Of a stretch of DNA of 64,000 bases, positions 51,912-60,393 are shown piece by piece. A program made the translations under genes and the position numbers. The notes under the pieces are model-generated. The model saw only the letters and a program-made list of their open reading frames with translations, ran no database searches and was not told the origin of the DNA. Origin of the DNA: Muribaculaceae bacterium (lineage in GTDB: Bacteria > Bacteroidota > Bacteroidia > Bacteroidales > Muribaculaceae); the NCBI GenBank assembly GCA_017427945.1, contig JAFRRT010000027.1, positions 1-64,000 on the forward strand. The letters run 5' to 3'. Positions within the stretch are counted from its first letter, which is position 1. Each line of letters begins with the position of its first letter.

Positions 51912-52945
51912 CAGTTGAAGTATTGAATGCGTCGACGGTTAAGAATGATATACAAAATGATGGGCACACCAATAATGGGCGTGATGGCATTGATGGGAAT
52001 GATGCCGTGAGGATTTACCACACTGACCAAAGCACACAGCAGGGCGATGTCGGCTCCCGCAAGGATGGTGGCAGGAATGAGCCTGCTGTGGTTGCTCGTA
52101 CCCAGTGAGAGGCGGGCAATGTGAGGCACCGCCAGCCCGATAAAGCCAATGGGGCCGCAAAACGCGGTCACTACAGCCGTGAGCACACCGGTGATGAGCA
52201 ACAGGATATTGCGCGACCTTGTAACATTCACGCCCAAGTTGCGGGCATAGCGGGTTCCCAGCAGCATGGCATTCAAGGGCTTGACCATCAAGGCCGAAGC
52301 AATGAGCGCCAAGATGATGATGCCTGCATATACGGGCATCTGTGACACGCTCACACCCGAGAAATTGCCGAAACCCCAGGCCACATAGTTGTGAACACCC
52401 TCCTCGGTAGCCACCGAGTTAAGTAGCTGCACGACGCTCGACGTGAGGTAGCTCACAAGGATACCGATGATGAGCAGCATAGTATTGCTGCGCACAATCG
52501 CCGAGAATGCAATGAGCACCGCCAGCACCACGCCAGCGCCCAAGAGAGCCCCAACAAGGATGGCCATATAACTGCCCAAATTCTCACCCAGCAGTCCACC
52601 CAACGAACCTCCCAAGGCCAGAATGACGATGGCAACACCCAATCCCGCTCCTGAAGACACACCTAAGATAGAGGGGCCCGCCAGCGGGTTATTAAAGGTC
52701 GTCTGCAACAGCAGACCTGAGATGGAGAGGGCCGCACCCGCCAGTGCAGCAGTAGCAATCATGGGGATGCGGGACTGCAGGATGATGATGTCCCACGCCT
52801 TATTGCCGCTACCTTTCCCTGAGAGGATGTCAACAATCCTGCCTGCTGGAATGTCCACCGAGCCAAACGCAAGGCATGCCAGTGCCAGCAGCACCAGCAT
52901 CAACGTGAGCACGACGAGGGTGACGGTATAGCGGCGATATGTCAT
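51911..52945 (-). CDS. FecCD/BtuC-type ABC permease
   Basis: Permease of 344 aa from the ATG at 52945; codons further upstream overlap the binding-protein gene and lack hydrophobic character. About ten membrane helices. Family blocks: SRIPMIATAALAGAALSISG near residues 58-77, LAGPSILGVSSGAGLG near 88-103, and near the end FCGPIGFIGLAVPHIARL near 267-284, which contains the cytoplasmic coupling region before helix 9. It pairs with the ATPase that overlaps its stop and with the binding protein that ends 7 bases upstream. Confidence 0.94.
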   Translation of the reverse strand: MTYRRYTVTLVVLTLMLVLLALACLAFGSVDIPAGRIVDILSGKGSGNKAWDIIILQSRIPMIATAALAGAALSISGLLLQTTFNNPLAGPSILGVSSGAGLGVAIVILALGGSLGGLLGENLGSYMAILVGALLGAGVVLAVLIAFSAIVRSNTMLLIIGILVSYLTSSVVQLLNSVATEEGVHNYVAWGFGNFSGVSVSQMPVYAGIIILALIASALMVKPLNAMLLGTRYARNLGVNVTRSRNILLLITGVLTAVVTAFCGPIGFIGLAVPHIARLSLGTSNHSRLIPATILAGADIALLCALVSVVNPHGIIPINAITPIIGVPIILYIILNRRRIQYFN

Positions 52946-52952
52946 GGGCGAA

Positions 52953-54080
52953 TCAATCAATGTGATGATACATCTGGTTTTGGTAATCGGGGAACAATTC
53001 AGGGTGCAAGATGGCGGCAAATTCGCGCAGGAGCACCTCGGGGTGGAACGGAATGCGGTCAAAGAAACGCGTCTTGTCAGTGTCGCACACATACACGCGC
53101 TTATTCTTGAAGGCCGCCATCTCCTTATTCAGTTCATAGGCGCCCTGAAGGTCGCTGAGTTTGTTGATGTTGGTCCACTTGATGAACCAGTAGTCGGCAT
53201 CCTGTGCCACGGCAAGCACCTGGTTGAAATCCAGTGATAGCGAGCCCGTGTTATCGTCATCGGCCCACAGGTAATTGCCGCCGGCATCGTGCAGGATGCG
53301 GGCCATGTAACTCTGTCCGCCAGGCACGCTCCACACACCGCTGATAACCATCTCAGTCACCACAGTGGGTCGAGAAGCGGCACCAGCAGCAACCTTCTTC
53401 ACGTCGTTGTAGGCAGTGACTACAGCATGATAGAGGCTGTCGGCACGCTCCCGCTCCCCTACCAGTTCGCCGTAGAACTTCACCCACTCGGCACGGCCCA
53501 GCGGGTCATACTCAAGATAGTCGGCACACTCGATGATGGGGATGTCGAGTTTGGCAATCTGTCCGTAACTGGCATCCTGATAAGGAGAGAGCAGAATGGC
53601 GTCGGGGTTCATGTCGATGACTTTCTCTACCGTGGGGTTCATCGAGTTGCCGCAATCGGCAATCGTACCCGCCTTGACACCAGCCACCAGCACCGAATCG
53701 ATGAAATACTGGCTATCGACCACGCCACGCACAGCATCCAGACACCCCAGCTCATTGAACAGGCTCGTATGGACCGATGAATAGACCAACGCGCGGTCAA
53801 CGGGCGTGCGCACCAGAGTGCCATCGGGCAGGTCCTCAGGAATCATCGAGTCACGCGGTACCAGCACGTAACGGTGCAACACCCCACCCTTCCATGGGTC
53901 GCCCACGGTCACCACCGTGTATTGCGGCGTGCGCTCCATCGACAGAAGACGGGCAGCAGTGATTACCGAGTCCTTGGCATAGAGAGCAGTGGTGCCATTC
54001 TGGTGACCACTCCTAAAACAGGAGGTCAACAACAGCACGACCGTCAGTGCTAGCGTTATGAATAATGATAATCTCTTCAT
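52953..54080 (-). CDS. metal-chelate ABC binding lipoprotein
   Basis: Substrate-binding protein of 375 aa from the ATG at 54080. Signal MKRLSLFITLALTVVLLLTSC, lipobox LTSC, Cys21. The fold is that of class III binding proteins (FepB/BtuF type): residues about 95-190 the N lobe with YSSVHTSLFNELGCLDAVRG and KVIDMNPDAILLSPYQDASY, a long linking helix (AEWVKFYGELVGERERADSL), then a C lobe with YWFIKWTNINKLSDLQ. The ligand is not evident; haem, siderophore and corrinoid are all possible. The permease follows after 7 bases and the paralogous unknown gene precedes it by 28. Confidence 0.9.
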   Translation of the reverse strand: MKRLSLFITLALTVVLLLTSCFRSGHQNGTTALYAKDSVITAARLLSMERTPQYTVVTVGDPWKGGVLHRYVLVPRDSMIPEDLPDGTLVRTPVDRALVYSSVHTSLFNELGCLDAVRGVVDSQYFIDSVLVAGVKAGTIADCGNSMNPTVEKVIDMNPDAILLSPYQDASYGQIAKLDIPIIECADYLEYDPLGRAEWVKFYGELVGERERADSLYHAVVTAYNDVKKVAAGAASRPTVVTEMVISGVWSVPGGQSYMARILHDAGGNYLWADDDNTGSLSLDFNQVLAVAQDADYWFIKWTNINKLSDLQGAYELNKEMAAFKNKRVYVCDTDKTRFFDRIPFHPEVLLREFAAILHPELFPDYQNQMYHHID

Positions 54081-54108
54081 TTTAATAATTGTCATTAGAT
54101 TTACTGTC

Positions 54109-54750
54109 TTACTGAACAAGATCCAAGATATAAGGGCGCATGAAGTCATCGGTCACGCGGTCGATATACTGGAGGAGAAAGTCGTTGATGATTGAGTAAC
54201 TCTTGTAGCTCTGCATGCTCTCATACCGCATCCTCAAGTCGGGATAATCGGCCAGCAATTCGCACATCCTATTAGAATCAATCCTCAACACCTTGCGTTG
54301 CTTGAAATCTATATAATAATGATAATTTGATATCACATTGAAACCCACATCCGCTATCTCGGCATAGGCACATTCCTCGGCAACGGCATAAGCAACTTTA
54401 TCGTTAAAGAACAACGGCACATAGCCATGCAGTTTCTTGCTGTCACCCTTAAAATTCGTTCTAAGGTAGTTGCTGTTGATGAGCCATGTGCTGTCGCCTA
54501 GTGTAGCTGCAATATAATCCTTCTTTATTCTCTTGTTGGCTTTTTTGTCTAAGGTTTCGAAATAAAGCTCAAATGGAGAATAAACATCAATCATGGGAGC
54601 TGTTATCATTGTATCGGGCTCCGCGTCCAACATCTGTTCCCAAGAGCCATAGAAAAAGACCGTATCAACAGGCTCGTCCTGGGCTGCCATTGCAGGCAAC
54701 GAAGGCAGAAGAAGCATGATGACGGAAAATTTCAATAATAAGCTCTTCAT
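54109..54750 (-). CDS. exported protein of unknown function, paralogue A
   Basis: Protein of 213 aa from the ATG at 54750 (a TTG four codons upstream is open). Signal peptide MKSLLLKFSVIMLLLPSLPA, cut after AMA near residue 22. It has the same order of motifs as the next gene upstream: DTVFFYGSWEQMLDAEPDTM, IAATLGDSTWLINSNYL, NFKGDSKKLHGYVPLFFNDK and the closing DFMRPYILDLVQ. It resembles unnamed or DUF6563-like Bacteroidales proteins; I am not sure of the name. Mixed alpha/beta character, no cysteine pair that would suggest a disulphide knot, no catalytic motif. It may be a periplasmic protein tied to the importer operon. Confidence 0.75.
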   Translation of the reverse strand: MKSLLLKFSVIMLLLPSLPAMAAQDEPVDTVFFYGSWEQMLDAEPDTMITAPMIDVYSPFELYFETLDKKANKRIKKDYIAATLGDSTWLINSNYLRTNFKGDSKKLHGYVPLFFNDKVAYAVAEECAYAEIADVGFNVISNYHYYIDFKQRKVLRIDSNRMCELLADYPDLRMRYESMQSYKSYSIINDFLLQYIDRVTDDFMRPYILDLVQ

Positions 54751-54788
54751 AACGAAAATCAAGCAGTTGGGAACAATATAGAAATCAA

Positions 54789-55454
54789 TTATTCGACAAG
54801 GTCGAGGATATAGGGATGCATGAAGTCACTTGCAGCCCTCTCGAAATACTTCAGGAAGTAATCCCTAATGACATAGTCTTTCTTGTAGTCCTTCATTCCC
54901 TCGTAACGCATCTGTAGGTCATGGTAATCCTCGAGCAATGCACTCAACGACTCTGATGTGATTTTAATCACCTTACTTGTAAGGAAGTCGATGTAATAAT
55001 AGTCCACGAGTTCGTCGTAGTTAACATCCTCCCATTCGCCAAAGAAGATGGTTTTAAGGCTGATGTTTTCACCATAACCCACGTAGGCCACAAATGCCAC
55101 CTTATCGTTGAAAAAGAGCGGGGCAAATTCACTCAGTTTCTTGGAATCACCCTTAAAGTTGTCCTTCAGGTAATCAGTGTTGACGAGCCAGATGCTGTCG
55201 CCCAACGTGGCAGCCACGTAAGACGTCTTGATGGCATCGTTGACCTCGGTGTCTCCGGTTTCAATCGCCACCTGATAGGGGGTATAGACACTGATAATGG
55301 GGTCAATAATGAATGCCGCAGGCTCCATATATAGAATCTGTTCCCACGATTTATAGAAATAGACGGTATCATGTTGCACCACATTATCGGCCATGGCACG
55401 GCTTGAAATCAATGCCATTGCTATGATGAGGATGATTTTATACCAGTGTTTCAT
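54789..55454 (-). CDS. exported protein of unknown function, paralogue B
   Basis: Protein of 221 aa with signal peptide MKHWYKIILIIAMALISSRA, cut after MADN or nearby. It is a tandem paralogue of the next gene, sharing DTVYFYKSWEQILYMEPAAF, YVAATLGDSIWLVNTDYL, NFKGDSKKLSEFAPLFFNDK and DFMHPYILDLVE. The central part (GENISLKTIFFGEWEDVNYD) differs most. It starts 13 bases after maf, 38 bases ahead of paralogue A, so both are probably in the maf-importer transcript. Function unknown. Confidence 0.75.
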   Translation of the reverse strand: MKHWYKIILIIAMALISSRAMADNVVQHDTVYFYKSWEQILYMEPAAFIIDPIISVYTPYQVAIETGDTEVNDAIKTSYVAATLGDSIWLVNTDYLKDNFKGDSKKLSEFAPLFFNDKVAFVAYVGYGENISLKTIFFGEWEDVNYDELVDYYYIDFLTSKVIKITSESLSALLEDYHDLQMRYEGMKDYKKDYVIRDYFLKYFERAASDFMHPYILDLVE

Positions 55455-55467
55455 TGCCTTATCTTGT

Positions 55468-56043
55468 TTAGAACATTTTCAGTAATTGATACAGTTTGCG
55501 TGTGGGCAGGCCCATCACGTTATAAAAGTCGCCGTTGATGCCGGCTATACCTATGTTGCCTATCCATTCCTGGATACCATAGGCTCCAGCCTTGTCAAAC
55601 GGACGGTAGTGCTCGATGTAATAATCTATTTCCTCGTCGGTTAATTCGGCAAAGTGGACGATGCTCGTGTCGGCGAAAGACTCGCAACGATTGGTTGTTG
55701 TGACACACACGCCACTGATGACCCGGTGGGCACGGCCCGAGAGGGCACGCAGCATGCGGTGGGCATCAGCCTCGCCGACGGGTTTGCCCAACACTTCCTC
55801 ATCGAGGACAACGACGGTGTCGGCAGTGATGAGCAGTTCGCCCTGCTGCAAGGGATGTCCCTCAGCCTTGATGCGGGCAAGAAAAACGGGGATTTCCTCT
55901 ACAGGCAGGCTGGCAGGATAGGTCTCGTCGATACCCTTGATGGCCTCGACACGGAACTTGACACCCATGTCATTGAGCAGTTCACGGCGTCGCGGCGAGT
56001 TGCTGCCCAGCACCACATCATATTTGTCGAGGTTATTGAGCAT
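55468..56043 (-). CDS. maf: Maf-family nucleotide pyrophosphatase
   Basis: Hydrolyses non-standard or surplus (d)NTPs, mainly dTTP/UTP in the YhdE branch. 191 aa, normal length. Motifs: the opening LGSNSPRRRELL near residues 13-24, the catalytic Asp in ITADTVVVLD near 71-80, GKPVGEADAHRML near 86-98, and YDKAGAYGIQ-like FDKAGAYGIQEW near 148-159. The final block NVMGLPTRKLYQLL is complete. It overlaps the DUF2520 gene by 11 bases. Confidence 0.95.
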   Translation of the reverse strand: MLNNLDKYDVVLGSNSPRRRELLNDMGVKFRVEAIKGIDETYPASLPVEEIPVFLARIKAEGHPLQQGELLITADTVVVLDEEVLGKPVGEADAHRMLRALSGRAHRVISGVCVTTTNRCESFADTSIVHFAELTDEEIDYYIEHYRPFDKAGAYGIQEWIGNIGIAGINGDFYNVMGLPTRKLYQLLKMF

Positions 56044-56812
56044 TGTCTTGTTCGGAATTACGGTTCATGATGGAGTCGGACAATTGGCGGTAGATATCAC
56101 GCTTGTCGCCATCGAGCATTTCCAGATGCCTTTCGATGACCTGCAGGTCATGTCTCACGGCTGGACCAGTCTGTGAGTCGCGTGGACTGAGGCGGTCGAG
56201 TTTTTCTACCGTGGTGCGGATGAGCGGTTTCATCGCGTCAAACGGCAGGCCTGCCTGAGCGAGCACCTCATCGGCAAGGGTCCACATGTGGTTGGCGAAA
56301 TTGCACGAGAAGACCGAGGCGACATGAAGCCAGCGGCGCCGGTCGCTGTCGGCCACCACCACGTGGCGGGAGAAACAGGAGGCCAGGCTGTTCAAGTCCT
56401 CGAGCGCGGCATCATCACTCGCCTCGATAAAGAAATGCACGTCATCGAGGGGGACAATCATCTCACGCGAGAAAGACTGCATGGGCCACATCACACCGTA
56501 ATGACTGCGATGGCCTGCAAACAGGTCTATCGACTTGCTGCCCGAAGTATGTACCCACAGGGCTCCGTTGTCGGGCGTGGCAGCAATGACATCGGCAATG
56601 GCATCGTCGCGCACGGCAATGATATAGGCGTCGGCATCAGGGACCAGAGCCCCTAGGTCATCGGTGGCATTTTCACAGCCTATGCCATCGGCCAAATCAC
56701 GGGCGTGAGCCATGGTGCGGCTATAAATCTGCAGCACATGACAACAGCCAGCCAAGCCGTGTGCCAAGCTTGTCGCCACATTACCGGAACCGATGATTAC
56801 CACTCTTTTCAT
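56033..56812 (-). CDS. Rossmann/DUF2520-type NAD(P)-binding protein
   Basis: Protein of 259 aa from the ATG at 56812. The Rossmann loop GSGNVATSLAHGL lies near residues 7-19, followed by IYSRTMAHARDLAD. This is the NADP oxidoreductase/F420-like N domain. The C-terminal half (SCNFANHMWTLADEVLAQAG onward) is the helical DUF2520 domain. Similar proteins are annotated as possible short-chain reductases related to pantothenate or proline biosynthesis enzymes, without a proven reaction. In many Bacteroidales the gene sits with kdsC and maf; here maf overlaps but kdsC is absent. First gene of the long minus-strand cluster. Confidence 0.85.
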   Translation of the reverse strand: MKRVVIIGSGNVATSLAHGLAGCCHVLQIYSRTMAHARDLADGIGCENATDDLGALVPDADAYIIAVRDDAIADVIAATPDNGALWVHTSGSKSIDLFAGHRSHYGVMWPMQSFSREMIVPLDDVHFFIEASDDAALEDLNSLASCFSRHVVVADSDRRRWLHVASVFSCNFANHMWTLADEVLAQAGLPFDAMKPLIRTTVEKLDRLSPRDSQTGPAVRHDLQVIERHLEMLDGDKRDIYRQLSDSIMNRNSEQDNAQ

Positions 56813-56819
56813 TGATAGT

Positions 56820-56828
56820 GCAAAATTA
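56820..56828 (-). promoter_or_regulatory. -7 element for DUF2520-maf and downstream cluster
   Basis: TAATTTTGC on the minus strand, 8 bases before the ATG at 56812, so the leader would be only a few bases. It is the only good -7 box found ahead of the seven-gene run to 51129. Confidence 0.55.
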
Positions 56829-56890
56829 CTGTTTAGACTTGAATTTGACAAATAAGTTTAAGAAAAACGCCGTTGCAGCAAGGCCAATTC

Positions 56891-56922
56891 TTGGTATCCC
56901 CGCAAATAATTGGTACCTTTGT
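56891..56922 (+). promoter_or_regulatory. promoter of msrA
   Basis: TTG at 56891-56893, 20-base spacer, TACCTTTGT at 56914-56922. The ATG at 56937 follows after 15 bases. Confidence 0.7.
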
Positions 56923-56936
56923 GCCGAAGAAACATC

Positions 56937-57449
56937 ATGAGTGATATGAAAGAGATTTATTTTGCCGGAGGATGCTTTTGGGGCACAGAGCGTTACTTCA
57001 AACTGGTGAACGGTGTCGTCGAGACCGAGGTAGGTTATGCCAACGGTCATACCGAGAACCCGACATACAAAGATGTGTGTACCGACAAGACTGGGTTTGC
57101 CGAGACGGTGCGCGTAGTGTATGACCCCGAGGTCATTTCGCTGGAGTTCCTGACCGAGATGTACTTTAAAGCCATCGACCCGACGAGCGTCAACCAACAA
57201 GGTCACGATGTGGGAACACAGTACCGCACAGGCATCTACTATACCGATGAGGACGATGTGCCGACATTGCAGACCGTGTACCGCCGTGTGCAGGCCAAAG
57301 TGCGGCTCAGGCTCGCCGTGGAGCTGCTGCCGCTCAAGAACTTCTATTCGGCCGAAGAATACCACCAGGATTACCTGGACAAGAATCCCGACGGCTACTG
57401 TCATCTGCCGCTGGAGTTGTTCGAGATGGCCAAACGAGCCAACCGCTAA
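56937..57449 (+). CDS. msrA: peptide-methionine (S)-S-oxide reductase MsrA
   Basis: Repairs the S form of methionine sulphoxide. 170 aa from the ATG at 56937; earlier codons overlap the promoter. The catalytic Cys13 is in GGCFWGTERYF. Substrate pocket residues are in DPTSVNQQGHDVGTQYRTGI near 86-105, and the block FYSAEEYHQDYLDKNP near 137-152 is intact. No resolving Cys at the extreme C terminus, and no MsrB domain is fused. It lacks a signal peptide and should be cytoplasmic. The VanY-type gene follows after 12 bases. Confidence 0.96.
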   Translation: MSDMKEIYFAGGCFWGTERYFKLVNGVVETEVGYANGHTENPTYKDVCTDKTGFAETVRVVYDPEVISLEFLTEMYFKAIDPTSVNQQGHDVGTQYRTGIYYTDEDDVPTLQTVYRRVQAKVRLRLAVELLPLKNFYSAEEYHQDYLDKNPDGYCHLPLELFEMAKRANR

Positions 57450-57461
57450 CCCAAATGAACG

Positions 57462-58433
57462 ATGACCCTGCAAGACGTCAAACGCCTTTTCAAGCAATAC
57501 ACCAGCCGCGAACACTCTTGGCTGTCGGTGCCTATCACCGCCGCCACGTTGCTGGTGCTACTGGTGTTTGTCAAGAGTTGCCAGGGCATCATCTATAGCC
57601 ACAGCAACGAGTGCCGAATCTATCGTCTGGGCTATACGATTGATGAAGCCCGCGCCCTTGCCGCGGCATTGAGCGATGAGCAAGCCGACTCACTCGTCGC
57701 CCGTGGGGAGCACGATACCATTGCCTACCCCATCATCGGCCAACGCTATTTTATCGCCAAAAACTTTGATCATTATCTTGCGCTTCACAAGGTTGACACG
57801 GCGGCCTCGCTTGCCGATATCGTCGCTATTGTCAACGTGGGAGACTTTCCTGAAGGAGCAATTCAGGCGGCACATTGCGACACCAGCAAGGGTTATCTAA
57901 TGCTCGTCAATGGGCAGCATTTCCTTGACGAGAGTTACAAGCCCGACAGCCTGGTACTTTTCAAGAAGTCCTATTGCTATGAGGAACAGAAAGCACTCAG
58001 CCCAGTAGTCGAGGCGTTCAAGGCAATGCAGCAGGAATGCAAGAAAGAGACTGATGCCCAACTGATGGTCAATTCGGCCTATCGCTCTTATAAACAGCAG
58101 ATCACGACTCATAAAAACAACAACAAGCGATATGTCGCCCAACCGGGAAACAGCGAACACCAGACTGGCCTCGCCATCGACGTCACGTCATTGCAGCATC
58201 CCGAGAAATGGGCCTTTGATAAATCGAAGGAGGGAGTGTGGATGCGCGAGAACTGTCACAAGTATGGCTTTATCCTGCGCTACCCTGAGAAGCAGTCACG
58301 CATTTTGGGTTACAGCTATGAGCCTTGGCATCTGCGCTATGTCGGGAAGGATGTCGCGAAACAGATTCACGACGAGGACATCACCTTTGACGAATATTAC
58401 GCCTACTACCTCGAGAGACAGCAGGCGCAATGA
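57462..58433 (+). CDS. VanY-type D-alanyl-D-alanine carboxypeptidase
   Basis: Membrane-anchored peptidase of family M15, 323 aa. An N-terminal cytoplasmic stretch (TLQDVKRLFKQYTSREHSW) is followed by one membrane helix (residues 24-41, LSVPITAATLLVLLVFVKS). The periplasmic part has a family linker, then the zinc site: His in GNSEHQTGLAIDVT near residues 226-239 (H and D ligands) and EPWHLRYVG near 286-294 (third ligand and catalytic Glu region). SAYRSYKQQ near 205-213 is the substrate loop. It should trim the terminal D-Ala from peptidoglycan stems. Cotranscription with msrA is likely (12-base gap). Confidence 0.9.
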   Translation: MTLQDVKRLFKQYTSREHSWLSVPITAATLLVLLVFVKSCQGIIYSHSNECRIYRLGYTIDEARALAAALSDEQADSLVARGEHDTIAYPIIGQRYFIAKNFDHYLALHKVDTAASLADIVAIVNVGDFPEGAIQAAHCDTSKGYLMLVNGQHFLDESYKPDSLVLFKKSYCYEEQKALSPVVEAFKAMQQECKKETDAQLMVNSAYRSYKQQITTHKNNNKRYVAQPGNSEHQTGLAIDVTSLQHPEKWAFDKSKEGVWMRENCHKYGFILRYPEKQSRILGYSYEPWHLRYVGKDVAKQIHDEDITFDEYYAYYLERQQAQ

Positions 58434-58472
58434 TACTTAACTGTATTTCAATAGATTATTATCCGCCAAAAA

Positions 58473-59009
58473 CTATAGCGGGCTGGCAATTACCCCCACG
58501 TTGACCAGTCCCTGAAGAGCGTCGCAGCTATCCATCGCTTGCCACACGACGACGCTTCTTGCATCACCAGGGTCGATGACCGACGCGATGCGGACCTTAT
58601 CCTGATAGAGGACGCCGAAACCTGCCCCCGTCCAGTTGCCGTATTCATCAGCCAAGACGATGTTCACCTTCTGACGGTTCACGACCGAATCGACGGCTAT
58701 CATATCCACCACAAGCGAGAGGTTGGCATGGCTGTAAGTGTTGTCATGCCGCACAGCAAGGGTGAGCTGATAGGTGCGTGACGAGTCGTCATACACGGGC
58801 TCGAACACCAAAGGCATGTTGCGCTGCCATCCGTTAGCAGGCAGGTTGACAAAACGGGAATGCGCCATCACGGGCTTGCGCTGGCAAGAAGGCATCAAGA
58901 GCATTGCGGCGGCAATGAGTATCATCATTGCCACCGCCTTGCTTTTAGAATTCATGCGCCTGCGGAACATTGCCGAGGGCGCAGTATCACTTTGCCTGCG
59001 TTTCTCCAT
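58473..59009 (-). CDS. gldH: gliding motility lipoprotein GldH
   Basis: Lipoprotein of 178 aa as drawn. The lipobox is MPSC with Cys42 behind the hydrophobic run AMMILIAAAMLL; an internal ATG at 58955 would give a normal-length signal peptide (Cys24) and 160 aa, and may be the true start. The mature protein matches GldH: SRFVNLPANGWQRNMPLVFE, AVRHDNTYSHANLSLVV and the closing LQGLVNVGVIASPL. GldH is required for gliding in Flavobacterium and conserved in non-motile Bacteroidales, where its role is not settled. The longer start overlaps the ricT stop by 23 bases. Confidence 0.88.
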   Translation of the reverse strand: MEKRRQSDTAPSAMFRRRMNSKSKAVAMMILIAAAMLLMPSCQRKPVMAHSRFVNLPANGWQRNMPLVFEPVYDDSSRTYQLTLAVRHDNTYSHANLSLVVDMIAVDSVVNRQKVNIVLADEYGNWTGAGFGVLYQDKVRIASVIDPGDARSVVVWQAMDSCDALQGLVNVGVIASPL

Positions 59010-60375
59010 TTTTAGGGGCGTTATCGCCCTTGGGTTGACGTGGTTTGAAAGTCTTTAGTTGTAGCTTGTCCTGGCGTTTGGGCTTATCGCCACGCGGTTG
59101 CTGTTCCCCACCCTGTTGCTGATGTTTGGCCTTAGACTTGCCCTGACGTTGTTTACGTTCGGGATTGGCGCCGCCATTGTCATTCTCGGCATGATGAGGT
59201 TTTTCGCCCTTGTTATTGGCGTTATTGGCATTGCCACCGGCACCGCGGTCGCCTTTCTTTTTCTTTTTCTTCTTCTTTTTGTCGAAGCGGTTGATGGCAT
59301 CCTGGTTAAGGAGGTCACCAAACGGCGAAGAAGCAGCCTTTGAGTCATCTTCGGGCTTCAGGCTGTCGGGCTTGACGCCGTTCTTGTTCAAGGCAATCAC
59401 TTCGAAGGCTTGTGCCGCGGTCAGCGTTACGGTGTTCACCGGGGAGTTGCGCTCGGTGGAATAAGTGATTTCACGCTTGAGGGCGTCGGCCTTGAAATAG
59501 TAGTAGGTAGCATCCTTTGTCTCGAGATGCACATCCTTGGCGGGGAGCTGACGAATTGCCTCAACATAGGTATTCACCTCGAAGTTGATGCAGCACTTGA
59601 GTTTGGCACACTGTCCAGCCAAATTCTGCGGGTTGAGGGAAATGTCCTGGAATCGTGCGGCACTGGTTGATACCGACACAAAACCCGACATCCAAGTGGC
59701 ACAACACAGCGGGCGTCCGCAGGGGCCAATGCCGCCAATGCGTCCAGCCTCCTGTCGTGCGCCAATCTGCTTCATCTCGACACGAATCTTGAAGACATCG
59801 GCAAGCACCTTGATGAGCTGCCTGAAGTCCACACGCTCGTCGGCAATGTAATAGAAAATCGCCTTGTTGCCGTCGCCCTGATACTCGACGTCACCGATTT
59901 TCATCTTCAGTCCCAGGTCCACAGCAATCTTGCGTGAACGTATCATCGTGTCCTCCTCACGGGCCTTGGCCTGCTCGTAGCGTTCCATGTCGGCGGGTTT
60001 TGCCCTCCTGAAGACACGCAGGAACTCGGTATCCTTGCGCAGATTCACACGCTTCATCTGGTTCTTTACCAGACGTCCCGTGAGTCCCACGCGCCCGATG
60101 TCATGTCCCGGATTAGCCTCTACAGCCACCCAATCGCCCTGCTTGAGAGGGATGCGTGCGGTGTTCCTGTAGAACCCCCGTCGGGTGTTCTTGAACAGCA
60201 CCTCAACAATCTCAAACTCATTGTCGGGGACATCGTCGAGCCAGTTGGTGCTCGTGAGGTTGCAACGCCCCACGTCATTGCCGCAGGCGCAGGAACACGT
60301 TCCCGCGTCACACTTCACACAGGAATCAGCGCCCTCGACAACAGGGGCTTGTTGAATGTTATTGTTCTCGTCCAT
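58987..60375 (-). CDS. ricT: RicT/PSP1-domain protein, partner of RNase Y in other bacteria
   Basis: Protein of 462 aa. The PSP1 C-terminal domain type core spans residues about 50-275. It includes IGGIGPCGRPLCCATW and GQCAKLKCCINFE, giving Cys219, 224, 225, 256, 261 and 262, the set that binds Fe-S clusters in Bacillus YaaT/RicT. There is an additional N-terminal Cys cluster at residues 19, 22, 27, 29, 31 and 38. The C-terminal 95 residues are unstructured and strongly basic: nine Lys at 366-374, then Asn-, Gln- and Lys-rich stretches. rny ends 19 bases upstream, matching the known RicT-RNase Y partnership. RicA and RicF are not seen. Confidence 0.92.
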   Translation of the reverse strand: MDENNNIQQAPVVEGADSCVKCDAGTCSCACGNDVGRCNLTSTNWLDDVPDNEFEIVEVLFKNTRRGFYRNTARIPLKQGDWVAVEANPGHDIGRVGLTGRLVKNQMKRVNLRKDTEFLRVFRRAKPADMERYEQAKAREEDTMIRSRKIAVDLGLKMKIGDVEYQGDGNKAIFYYIADERVDFRQLIKVLADVFKIRVEMKQIGARQEAGRIGGIGPCGRPLCCATWMSGFVSVSTSAARFQDISLNPQNLAGQCAKLKCCINFEVNTYVEAIRQLPAKDVHLETKDATYYYFKADALKREITYSTERNSPVNTVTLTAAQAFEVIALNKNGVKPDSLKPEDDSKAASSPFGDLLNQDAINRFDKKKKKKKKKGDRGAGGNANNANNKGEKPHHAENDNGGANPERKQRQGKSKAKHQQQGGEQQPRGDKPKRQDKLQLKTFKPRQPKGDNAPKNGETQAK

Positions 60376-60393
60376 TGTGGTACGCTCGCCTGA

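Noticed and set aside
59240..59290. Poly-lysine codon run in ricT as a frameshift site
   Set aside because: The run is mixed AAA/AAG and the frame continues cleanly into a basic tail of similar composition; no evidence of slippage.
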